From: an uncultured Candidatus Saccharibacteria bacterium
Lineage (GTDB): Bacteria > Patescibacteriota > Saccharimonadia > Saccharimonadales > Saccharimonadaceae
Direction: 5' to 3'
DNA: 9,340 nucleotides
Assembly (NCBI GenBank): GCA_947253405.1
Contig: CAMXZF010000021.1
Span: 1 to 9,340, forward strand
Shown here: positions 1 to 5,197 of the stretch, one piece after another
How the letters are laid out: each line of letters starts with the position of its first letter
Numbering within the stretch: the stretch's first letter is position 1
Position numbers and translations under genes: made by a program
The notes under the pieces: model-generated
What the model was told of the DNA's origin: nothing
Database searches by the model: none
The model's input: the letters and a program-made list of their open reading frames with translations, nothing else

Positions 1-14
1 AAATAGCCCCCTCG

Positions 15-32
15 CTCTTTGAAAGAGTTTTT
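15..32 (+). terminator. Weak possible intrinsic terminator at the left edge
   Basis: A 5-bp stem (CTCTT at 15-19 with AAGAG at 23-27, 3-nt loop) is followed directly by five T residues (28-32). It could be the end of a plus-strand gene lying left of the window. The stem is short and weak and no upstream coding sequence is visible, so this may be chance in AT-rich DNA. Confidence 0.25.
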
Positions 33-432
33 GCAATAATCATTAACGTTGTTTGTAACACAATATTAACTAGCTTAAGCTTACGTAGTAGAGCTTAGCT
101 ATCATAGAATTAAATTCGTAATAAATAGAACCCAATTTATCAATTTAAGCTATATAACTGATTGTCTTAACATACAAAGGTACAGGATCGGTTTAGTTAG
201 TTTAGTGTTTAATTTAGCGCGCAACTAAAATTAAATACTTAAATAATTGGCCAAACGCTATCATTCTAAGCCAAAAACATAACCCCATACAAACAAATAA
301 TTATAAAACGAAATCAACAAAAGGTTTTTGCGGTTTACATTTAGACCGATATACCCCAACACCTATAGAAATCATATCAAAAATAATTTTCCACAACTTA
401 TGCACCGTGGTTAAAAATACCCTAGCAATGTA
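33..432. other. Gene-free AT-rich stretch, no function recognised
   Basis: About 400 bases with stops scattered in all frames and no tRNA-like or rRNA-like motif. The only structure I can point to is an imperfect hairpin (71-101), in which TAGCT plus AAGCT with a one-base bulge pairs with AGCTTAGCTA around a 10-nt loop. It includes the 10-bp palindrome AGCTTAAGCT at 72-81. Two DnaA-box-like words lie near 390-405 but do not form a cluster. I see nothing else in this stretch. Confidence 0.5.
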
Positions 433-461
433 TTGACACTAGCATTTTGATGCGATATTAT
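433..461 (+). promoter_or_regulatory. Strong sigma70-type promoter of a short transcription unit
   Basis: The -35 is TTGACA (433-438, a perfect consensus). The spacer is exactly 17 bp and the -10 is TATTAT (456-461, one mismatch from consensus). Transcription should begin near 468. This is the best-matching -35/-10 pair in the window and nothing but a short unit lies between it and the terminator at 562-597. Confidence 0.75.
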
Positions 462-472
462 AGGGGTGGTTG

Positions 473-514
473 ATGAATAAAAAAAGTGTTCGTCAATCGC
501 GCACACAAAAATAA
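473..514 (+). CDS. Candidate 13-residue basic micro-ORF
   Basis: ATG at 473 opens a 13-codon frame, MNKKSVRQSRTQK, ending in TAA (512-514). The peptide is strongly basic. If transcription begins near 468, the start codon lies about 5 nt from the RNA 5' end, resembling the leaderless arrangement predicted for comM, prfA and pheS. The GGGG-rich stretch at 463-469 looks a little like a Shine-Dalgarno sequence but would mostly lie upstream of the predicted RNA start. ORFs this short arise readily by chance, so coding is only a possibility. I recognise no family. Confidence 0.25.
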   Translation: MNKKSVRQSRTQK

Positions 515-561
515 AAATTATAAACAAATAAAATCACACAAAAACCATAAATCTATCTTCT

Positions 562-597
562 AACGACCAGTAATTCTCGCAGCTGGTCGTTTTTTGT
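562..597 (+). terminator. Intrinsic terminator of the short transcription unit
   Basis: A perfect 9-bp stem pairs AACGACCAG (562-570) with CTGGTCGTT (583-591) around a 12-nt loop. It runs into a T tract, with T at 590-595, then G, then four more T. The T-rich side lies only on the plus strand, so it terminates rightward transcription and separates the short unit from the tmRNA terminator. Confidence 0.85.
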
Positions 598-625
598 TTT
601 ATGCCTACGTAAATATATATGCAAA

Positions 626-659
626 TATAAAATAGGCACTTAAAATTAATGCCTATTTT
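626..659 (-). terminator. Intrinsic terminator of ssrA (probably bidirectional)
   Basis: On the minus strand, AAAATAGGCA (659-650) pairs with TGCCTATTTT (638-629) in a perfect 10-bp stem around an 11-nt loop. The T-rich tail lies partly within the stem and continues as ATATTT. It begins 16 nt beyond the tmRNA CCA end. The A/T-symmetric stem would also look like a terminator from the plus strand. Confidence 0.75.
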
Positions 660-674
660 GTAATATATAAATCC

Positions 675-1076
675 TGGTGGAGCTGGCGGGTAACGACCCC
701 GCGTCCGAATGGTAATAATTTAACGCTCTACGAAGCCTAGTCATTTCTAACGTAGACATATCGTAATTCTTAAGAAATAACAAAAATAAAAAACGATACG
801 GCTGCTATAGTCTCGCTAGCTAACCAACAGCAAATTCAACTAGCTAGATAGGTAGATATGATACCTTGATACTGCGACCCTATCAATCACAATATAGGTA
901 GGCTGCAATTATAATTAAGCAGCAACAGCGCAAGCTGCGACCTTAGGAGTAAACAAGCTCTTTAGGTTGCTAGCAAACGCCTGTAAATGTGTTTTTGCAC
1001 TTATTTATGACTATAAAGTAGTCACCTGCTCGCTCGTTAAATTATTAAAGTCCATCCGTCGAATCAATACAGCCCC
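675..1076 (-). ncRNA. ssrA: tmRNA (ssrA), complete, with encoded CCA
   Basis: tmRNA acts with SmpB and EF-Tu to rescue ribosomes stalled on broken mRNAs and to tag the nascent chain for proteolysis. The 5' end GGGGCTG (1076-1070) pairs with CAGCTCC near the 3' end to form a 7-bp acceptor stem. It contains the G3-U70 wobble that marks alanine charging, followed by discriminator A and encoded CCA (677-675). The conserved GATTCGACGG follows the acceptor strand. The best tag frame runs from GCA (998-996) to TAA (917-915), giving 27 residues that begin AKTH and end CAVAA, the usual hydrophobic degron. The sequence AATAAGT precedes this GCA where E. coli has AATAGTC. A TAGTC also lies 14 nt upstream of it, so the exact resume codon is not certain. 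The T-arm stem GCGGG/CCCGC is intact but its loop reads GTCGTTA rather than TTCRANY. The length of 402 nt is normal for a one-piece tmRNA. Confidence 0.96.
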
Positions 1077-1087
1077 GGAATATTCTC

Positions 1088-1116
1088 ATCGTAGCAAATT
1101 AATGATTAAATTTCCA
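1088..1116 (-). promoter_or_regulatory. Candidate ssrA promoter
   Basis: On the minus strand TGGAAA (1116-1111, 4 of 6 to the -35 consensus), a 17-bp spacer and TACGAT (1093-1088) precede the tmRNA. Transcription would start about 5 nt before the mature 5' end at 1076, consistent with a short leader removed by RNase P. The match is moderate. It lies back to back with the comM promoter inside a 68-bp divergent gap. Confidence 0.4.
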
Positions 1117-1128
1117 CTGTTTAGCTAG

Positions 1129-1137
1129 TGATATAAT
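1129..1137 (+). promoter_or_regulatory. Extended -10 promoter of comM, predicting a leaderless mRNA
   Basis: TGATATAAT (1129-1137) is a perfect extended -10 element (TGn plus TATAAT). I see no good -35 at 16-18 bp, which extended -10 promoters can lack. Only 7 nt separate the -10 from the ATG at 1145, so transcription should start at or next to the A of the start codon, leaving no room for a Shine-Dalgarno sequence. Confidence 0.7.
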
Positions 1138-1144
1138 CATAAAC

Positions 1145-2629
1145 ATGATAGCAAAAGTCAAAACAGCTGTAACTAAAGGCTTCAATAGTGCCTTAGTCGT
1201 AGCTGAATGCAGTATATCGAGAGGCTTGCCCGCATTTAATATTGTTGGTCTAGCTGATAAGGCTATTGCTGAATCACGCGAGCGTGTACGCTCAGCCATT
1301 ACTAGCTCAGGATTTAAATTTCCAGTCGGTCGCATCACAATTAATTTAATACCAGCTGATTTATCTAAAGATGGATCACATCTTGATTTAGCTATTGCTA
1401 TTGCTATTTTGGTGGCCAGCAACCAACTAAAGCAAACTGACGTTGATAAGACTTTATTTATCGGTGAACTTGGATTAAGCGGAGAACTACATTCAGTAAG
1501 CGGTGTTATCGGTTTCAGTGAATGTGCCAAGAAAGCCGGGCTTAACAATATTATTCTCCCAGCCGAAAATGCTAACCAAGCATCTTTAATAAACATAAAC
1601 GTAATAAAGGCTACAACACTTAATAGCGTGATAATGCATGTATTAGGTGAACAAATTCTGCCTACATGCAAATTAGATATTGTTAAAAATAATTGTTCAT
1701 ACCCATTAACTATTGATAATATTTTTGGTCAAAATTTTGCCAAACGGGCTTTAGTTATAGCTGCTGCTGGTCACCATAACATACTATTTACTGGTCCACC
1801 TGGATCAGGAAAAACCATGCTAGCTAAATCGCTGCCATCTCTGCTACCTAATATGACAAAGAAAGAAATTTTGGAAACAAGCAAAATCTACTCGCTAGCT
1901 AACGAATCAGATGACATAATAACTAGACGCCCATTTAGATCACCACATCATACAGCTTCTTATGTAGCGCTAGTCGGCGGTGGCGCAAAGATTACCCCTG
2001 GGGAAATATCACTATCTCATAACGGCGTATTATTTTTAGACGAAATACCTGAATTTAGTAGCCGAACTCTTGAGGCCTTACGCCAACCCCTAGAAGATCA
2101 CAAGATAAATATTAGTCGAGCCAGTAATAAAGCCACTTACCCTGCTAATTTTATGCTCTTAGCCACAATGAATCCCTGCCCCTGCGGTTATTATGGAGAT
2201 CCAAAGCACGAATGCAGTTGTACTATACAAGCAATCAATAACTACCAGAAAAAAATTTCTGGTCCACTACTGGATCGCATTGATCTTTTTGTGCCCGTCA
2301 CAAGAGTGCCGCAAAAAGACCTATCTAAACCAACCAATAACAACAATAAATTTGAAATAATACGAGAAAACATAAAAGATGCACGCAAACTTCAAATAAA
2401 GCGCCAAAATAAAGCCAATTCGAATCTTTCCAACAAAGAAATTAATGAAATTATTAAGATAGAGGGAGATGCCAAAAATATGTTACTAGAAGCTTCTGAA
2501 AAGCTTGCCTTATCAGCCCGCAGCTACTTTAAAGTAATGCGTGTGGCTAGAACAATTGCCGATCTTTCTAAACGCGAATCTATCCAAATTAATGATATTG
2601 CCGAAGCCTTGCAATATCGCAACCATTAG
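1145..2629 (+). CDS. comM: ComM/YifB-family AAA+ ATPase (Mg-chelatase-like)
   Basis: ComM forms a ring helicase that drives branch migration of incoming single-stranded DNA during natural transformation. This is established for Vibrio and Haemophilus ComM and inferred here. The N-terminal ~170 residues are the family-specific Lon/S5-like ChlI domain. The AAA+ core has Walker A GPPGSGKT (217-224), the RPFRSPHH motif and Walker B GVLFLDE (294-300). A four-cysteine cluster (Cys345, 347, 357, 359, within NPCPCGYYGD...ECSC) is typical of ComM. The C-terminal helical domain carries the SARSY...VARTIADL signature. At 494 residues it is full length. The ATG at 1145 lies 7 nt after a perfect -10, and MIAKVKTA fits the family N-terminus. 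It probably has its own promoter but could be cotranscribed into prfA, since no terminator is visible in the 30-nt gap. It ends in TAG. The older annotation 'magnesium chelatase' is misleading, as there is no chlorophyll or cobalamin context. Confidence 0.96.
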   Translation: MIAKVKTAVTKGFNSALVVAECSISRGLPAFNIVGLADKAIAESRERVRSAITSSGFKFPVGRITINLIPADLSKDGSHLDLAIAIAILVASNQLKQTDVDKTLFIGELGLSGELHSVSGVIGFSECAKKAGLNNIILPAENANQASLININVIKATTLNSVIMHVLGEQILPTCKLDIVKNNCSYPLTIDNIFGQNFAKRALVIAAAGHHNILFTGPPGSGKTMLAKSLPSLLPNMTKKEILETSKIYSLANESDDIITRRPFRSPHHTASYVALVGGGAKITPGEISLSHNGVLFLDEIPEFSSRTLEALRQPLEDHKINISRASNKATYPANFMLLATMNPCPCGYYGDPKHECSCTIQAINNYQKKISGPLLDRIDLFVPVTRVPQKDLSKPTNNNNKFEIIRENIKDARKLQIKRQNKANSNLSNKEINEIIKIEGDAKNMLLEASEKLALSARSYFKVMRVARTIADLSKRESIQINDIAEALQYRNH

Positions 2630-2643
2630 CCAGCTCTATAAAA

Positions 2644-2652
2644 TGTTATAAT
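2644..2652 (+). promoter_or_regulatory. Extended -10 promoter of prfA, predicting a leaderless mRNA
   Basis: TGTTATAAT (2644-2652) is a perfect extended -10 in the short comM-prfA gap, ending exactly 7 nt before the ATG at 2660. This is the same spacing as at comM. No convincing -35 is seen. It gives prfA-prmC a promoter independent of comM and puts the transcription start at about the first base of the start codon. Confidence 0.68.
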
Positions 2653-2659
2653 ATTGTCT

Positions 2660-3730
2660 ATGAACACAGCATTTGACCTCGATAGCTTACTAAAAGAGCA
2701 AAAAGAATTAAGTGATTTTTTGGCGCAGCCAAGTGCCTTTAATAGTAAAGACTACACCACTAAAAGCAAACGCCTTAGTAAGTTAAGCGACATAATTAGT
2801 TTAATAAAATTGCTCAATAATCTAAAAGAGCAACTTAAGGAGGCTGAAATTTTAGCCTCCGATAAATCCAACCAAGATCTAGCTGATTTAGCAACAGCAG
2901 AAATAGACAGTACAAATGAAAAAATCAAGCAAATTGAGTCCGACTTAACTGATCTACTAGAGCCTCACGATCCCAATGACGACAAAAACGCTATCGTAGA
3001 AATACGTGCTGGTGCTGGTGGTGACGAAGCTTCTTTGTTTGCTAATGATTTATTAAAAATGTATCTACGCTATGGCGAAATGCACTCCTTGAAATCCGAA
3101 ATAATCTCTGAAAATGTCAACGATGCTGGCGGTATAAAAGAAGTAGTTTTTAAAGTAACTGGTGATGAACCCTATGCTAAATTAAAGTTTGAATCTGGTG
3201 TGCACCGAGTTCAGCGTGTACCAGTTACCGAAAGCCAAGGTCGCGTCCACACTAGTACGGCAACAGTGGCGGTTTTGCCAGAAGCTGACGAAGCTGACGT
3301 TACGATCGACCCTAAGGACTTGCGCATTGATATATATCGCGCCTCTGGTCATGGTGGCCAGGGGGTCAACACAACAGACTCGGCGGTGCGTATTACTCAC
3401 ATACCAACTGGCTTAGTAGTCACCAACCAAGACGGCCGTTCACAAATTCAAAACAAAGAAAAAGCTCTGGAAGTGTTACGCTCACGCCTACTACAAATGG
3501 AAATTGATAAACTTAATGCATCAGAAACTGCAGAGCGACGTGCGCTAATTGGATCAGGTGATCGTAGTGAAAAAATCCGCACATATAATTTTCCTCAAGA
3601 TCGGATAACTGACCATAGAATTAAGTACTCTAGATCTAATATACCAGCTGCACTTAGTGGTGATATTGACGACATTATAGATAATTTAAGACTAGCTGAA
3701 CGCCAGCTAAATTTAGAAAAATCTAGCTAA
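2660..3730 (+). CDS. prfA: Peptide chain release factor 1 (RF1)
   Basis: RF1 recognises UAA and UAG in the ribosomal A site and triggers hydrolysis of peptidyl-tRNA. The stop-recognition motif is PVT (188-190, within RVPVTESQGR), the PxT type of RF1 rather than the SPF of RF2. The catalytic GGQ is at 232-234 (SGHGGQGVNTTDSAVR), followed by the conserved GSGDRSEKIRTYNFPQ. The N-terminal ~100 residues are the helical domain. At 356 residues the protein is full length. I chose the ATG at 2660 over an in-frame TTG two codons upstream, because the TTG would lie upstream of the predicted transcription start. There is no Shine-Dalgarno sequence. prmC follows after 6 nt, and PrmC methylates this protein's GGQ glutamine (Gln234). 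The stop TAA is in the same frame as the prmC start with only two sense codons between. Confidence 0.98.
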   Translation: MNTAFDLDSLLKEQKELSDFLAQPSAFNSKDYTTKSKRLSKLSDIISLIKLLNNLKEQLKEAEILASDKSNQDLADLATAEIDSTNEKIKQIESDLTDLLEPHDPNDDKNAIVEIRAGAGGDEASLFANDLLKMYLRYGEMHSLKSEIISENVNDAGGIKEVVFKVTGDEPYAKLKFESGVHRVQRVPVTESQGRVHTSTATVAVLPEADEADVTIDPKDLRIDIYRASGHGGQGVNTTDSAVRITHIPTGLVVTNQDGRSQIQNKEKALEVLRSRLLQMEIDKLNASETAERRALIGSGDRSEKIRTYNFPQDRITDHRIKYSRSNIPAALSGDIDDIIDNLRLAERQLNLEKSS

Positions 3731-3736
3731 AACGTT

Positions 3737-4546
3737 GTGACTATTAACCAATTTATCAAGCAAGCTATCACCGATCTTAATAACCATAACATCCCGTCTG
3801 CACGACTTGATGTTTTTATGATTACTAGCTTTATACTGGATAAGCCAAAAGAGTGGCTTTTAATAAATGGTAGCCAACAATTAAGTTCTGATAGCCTAGA
3901 ATTGCTTAATGAGGCAATAAAAAAACGTATAAATAAAATACCCGTTGCTTATATTACTGGCTACAAATGGTTTTATGGTCACAAATTTAAGATTAACAAT
4001 AAAGTGTTAGTGCCTCGACCAGAATCAGAAGTCTTAGTAGATGAGGCAAGCCGTGTAATAAAAGATAGCTCTTCAAAAATACTAGACGTCGGCACTGGAT
4101 CTGGCTGTCTGGCCATTAGCGTAGGACTAAAGCATCCTAACGCCAATATAACTGCTTGTGACATATCAGATAGAGCCTTGTTGGTAGCAAAAGAAAATGC
4201 ATTAAATTTGGGGTCAAAAATTAAATTTATCCAATCAAATTTACTATCTAACGTTGATAAGAATTTTGACGTCATAATAGCAAACCTTCCGTACATAAGT
4301 CGAACATGGACAGATCTCTCACCCGAATTAAAAGCCGAACCTGAGTTAGCGCTTTATGCGGCCGATAATGGTCTAGCTTTAATTAAAAAATTAATCAAAA
4401 TGGCGCCAGACTACCTGAATATTGATGGCTACTTAATACTTGAATTGGATACTCGTCAAATAGATCAGATAAATCAATTTGCAAAAAGACATGGCTTTGA
4501 TGTATCTAATACACAGCCTTTTTGCTTAACGCTCCAAAAGTCGTAA
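3737..4546 (+). CDS. prmC: Release factor glutamine methyltransferase PrmC (HemK)
   Basis: PrmC transfers a methyl group from S-adenosylmethionine to the glutamine of the release-factor GGQ motif, which strengthens termination. The N-terminal helical domain that docks the release factor spans about residues 1-75. The segment FYGHKFKINNKVLVPRPESE is the conserved linker into the Rossmann domain. The SAM-binding motif is DVGTGSG (117-123), and an acidic residue follows in TACDIS. The catalytic NPPY tetrad reads NLPY (183-186). The length of 269 residues is near normal. GTG at 3737 is the only reasonable start, because the preceding in-frame codons are GTT, AAC and the prfA stop TAA. There is no Shine-Dalgarno sequence, so translation may depend on coupling to prfA 6 nt upstream. 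The gene converges on the FKBP gene with a 19-nt gap and no strong terminator. The L substitution and the gene's position beside prfA argue for PrmC over a PrmB-like enzyme. Confidence 0.95.
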   Translation: MTINQFIKQAITDLNNHNIPSARLDVFMITSFILDKPKEWLLINGSQQLSSDSLELLNEAIKKRINKIPVAYITGYKWFYGHKFKINNKVLVPRPESEVLVDEASRVIKDSSSKILDVGTGSGCLAISVGLKHPNANITACDISDRALLVAKENALNLGSKIKFIQSNLLSNVDKNFDVIIANLPYISRTWTDLSPELKAEPELALYAADNGLALIKKLIKMAPDYLNIDGYLILELDTRQIDQINQFAKRHGFDVSNTQPFCLTLQKS

Positions 4547-4565
4547 CGCTATAGGGCGTCAATTA

Positions 4566-5174
4566 CTATATAACTTCAACCACTTCAACGATAAAGCGTA
4601 TGGGCGTATTTGGCTTAATCGCACCATCACTGCTACCACGATCACCGTAAGCCTTTTGGGCTGGTAAAGTCATCAAATAAATACCGCCAGCTTTTTTGCC
4701 CGCTAAACCTTCACGCCAACCGTCCACAACTTGCCCAAGACTTAATTCAGTTGGTGAAGCATCTGTGCCTTCTTGTCGGGTGCTATCGAAAATCTTTCCG
4801 TCTGGTGTCCATCCAGTATAGTTTACGCGTACCGTAGAAGACTCGCTAACTGTGGCACCACTGCCATCACGTATAGTTTCAACACTAATATCTTTTACGC
4901 TATCGGCATCAAAAGCGGTAATCTTGTCGCTATAATTATCAGCAAATGGTCGCATTTTCTGGCGCGTCTCAGCTTGACGCTTTCTGTACTCTTCCATTTG
5001 CTTCTTGTATTCACTAGCAGCCTTGTTGTTGGCAATTTGATTGGGGTCAATATCTTTGTTCTGAGTAGCTAAAATCATAAAAATTGACCCTGCCAACGTA
5101 CCGACTATCATAGTTAAAGCGATTACCCATATTACAACTCTTTGCCACCTTGGCGTCTTGCTGTTTAAACTCAT
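4566..5174 (-). CDS. Membrane-anchored FKBP-type peptidyl-prolyl cis-trans isomerase
   Basis: This enzyme catalyses cis-trans isomerisation of Xaa-Pro bonds and is probably a folding factor outside the cytoplasmic membrane. Residues 13-36 form one hydrophobic segment after a short basic N-terminus, with no lipobox, so the topology is predicted N-in/C-out. Residues 50-75 are charged and Lys/Glu/Arg-rich, likely a helical or coiled-coil spacer. The FKBP domain covers about 95-202 (VNYTGWTPDGKIFDS, then VVDGWREGL, then AYGDRG, then IRFIVEVVEV). Equivalents of the FKBP12 pocket residues are present: Tyr119, Phe129, Asp130, Val149-Val150, Trp153, Tyr176 and Phe194. It should therefore be active. 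AAGGAGG (5184-5178) is a strong Shine-Dalgarno sequence although only 3 nt from the ATG, and it is the only clear one in the window. The gene follows pheT by 23 nt with no terminator between, so it is probably in the pheST operon. It ends in TAG. FkpA/FklB-like naming is possible but orthology is unproven. Confidence 0.93.
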   Translation of the reverse strand: MSLNSKTPRWQRVVIWVIALTMIVGTLAGSIFMILATQNKDIDPNQIANNKAASEYKKQMEEYRKRQAETRQKMRPFADNYSDKITAFDADSVKDISVETIRDGSGATVSESSTVRVNYTGWTPDGKIFDSTRQEGTDASPTELSLGQVVDGWREGLAGKKAGGIYLMTLPAQKAYGDRGSSDGAIKPNTPIRFIVEVVEVI

Positions 5175-5197
5175 TATCCTCCTTAAAATATTATTTA

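Larger units (their letters stand above)
468..597 (+). ncRNA. Putative ~130-nt transcript: small RNA or small-protein mRNA
   Basis: The unit is inferred from its boundaries: a near-consensus promoter at 433-461 and an intrinsic terminator at 562-597. It does not match the SRP, RNase P, 6S or tRNA motifs I know. The body is A-rich and looks unstructured apart from the 3' hairpin. It could work as a small regulatory RNA with a terminator tail, or as an mRNA for one of two tiny ORFs. One is ATG 473 to TAA 514 (MNKKSVRQSRTQK). The other starts with GTG at 486, has 25 codons and ends at a TAA (561-563) at the foot of the terminator stem. No downstream plus-strand gene is close enough for it to be an attenuator leader. 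Function unknown. Confidence 0.5.

Noticed and set aside
388..408. DnaA-box-like words (TTTTCCACA and TTATGCACC), suggesting an origin
   Set aside because: Only two imperfect matches, no cluster, no neighbouring dnaA, dnaN or rpmH, and the region is AT-rich so near-matches are expected.
841..895. Repeated TAGCTAG/TAGGTAG words as a repeat element
   Set aside because: They lie inside the tmRNA and are best explained by its helices and pseudoknots.
1099..1671. 190-residue minus-strand ORF opposite comM
   Set aside because: It overlaps the highly conserved ComM N-terminal domain and the ssrA promoter region; its hydrophobic look comes from the antisense of Ala/Ile-rich codons.
1145..2629. Magnesium chelatase subunit ChlI/BchI
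   Set aside because: The N-terminal domain, the four-cysteine cluster and the C-terminal VARTIADL signature are those of ComM/YifB, and no tetrapyrrole genes are nearby.
2654..2659. TTG at 2654 as the prfA start
   Set aside because: It lies 1 nt after the TATAAT box and would be upstream of the predicted transcription start; ATG at 2660 fits better.
3182..3416. Small ORFs on both strands within prfA
   Set aside because: They are shadows of the conserved RF1 frame, with no family resemblance or start signals. The same holds for the shorter frames inside comM, prmC, the FKBP gene and pheT.
2660..3730. Release factor 2 (prfB)
   Set aside because: The stop-recognition motif is PVT, the RF1 type, not SPF, and there is no in-frame UGA frameshift site.
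4546..4560. Hairpin between convergent prmC and FKBP genes as a terminator
   Set aside because: The stem is only 4-5 bp and no T tract follows on either strand.
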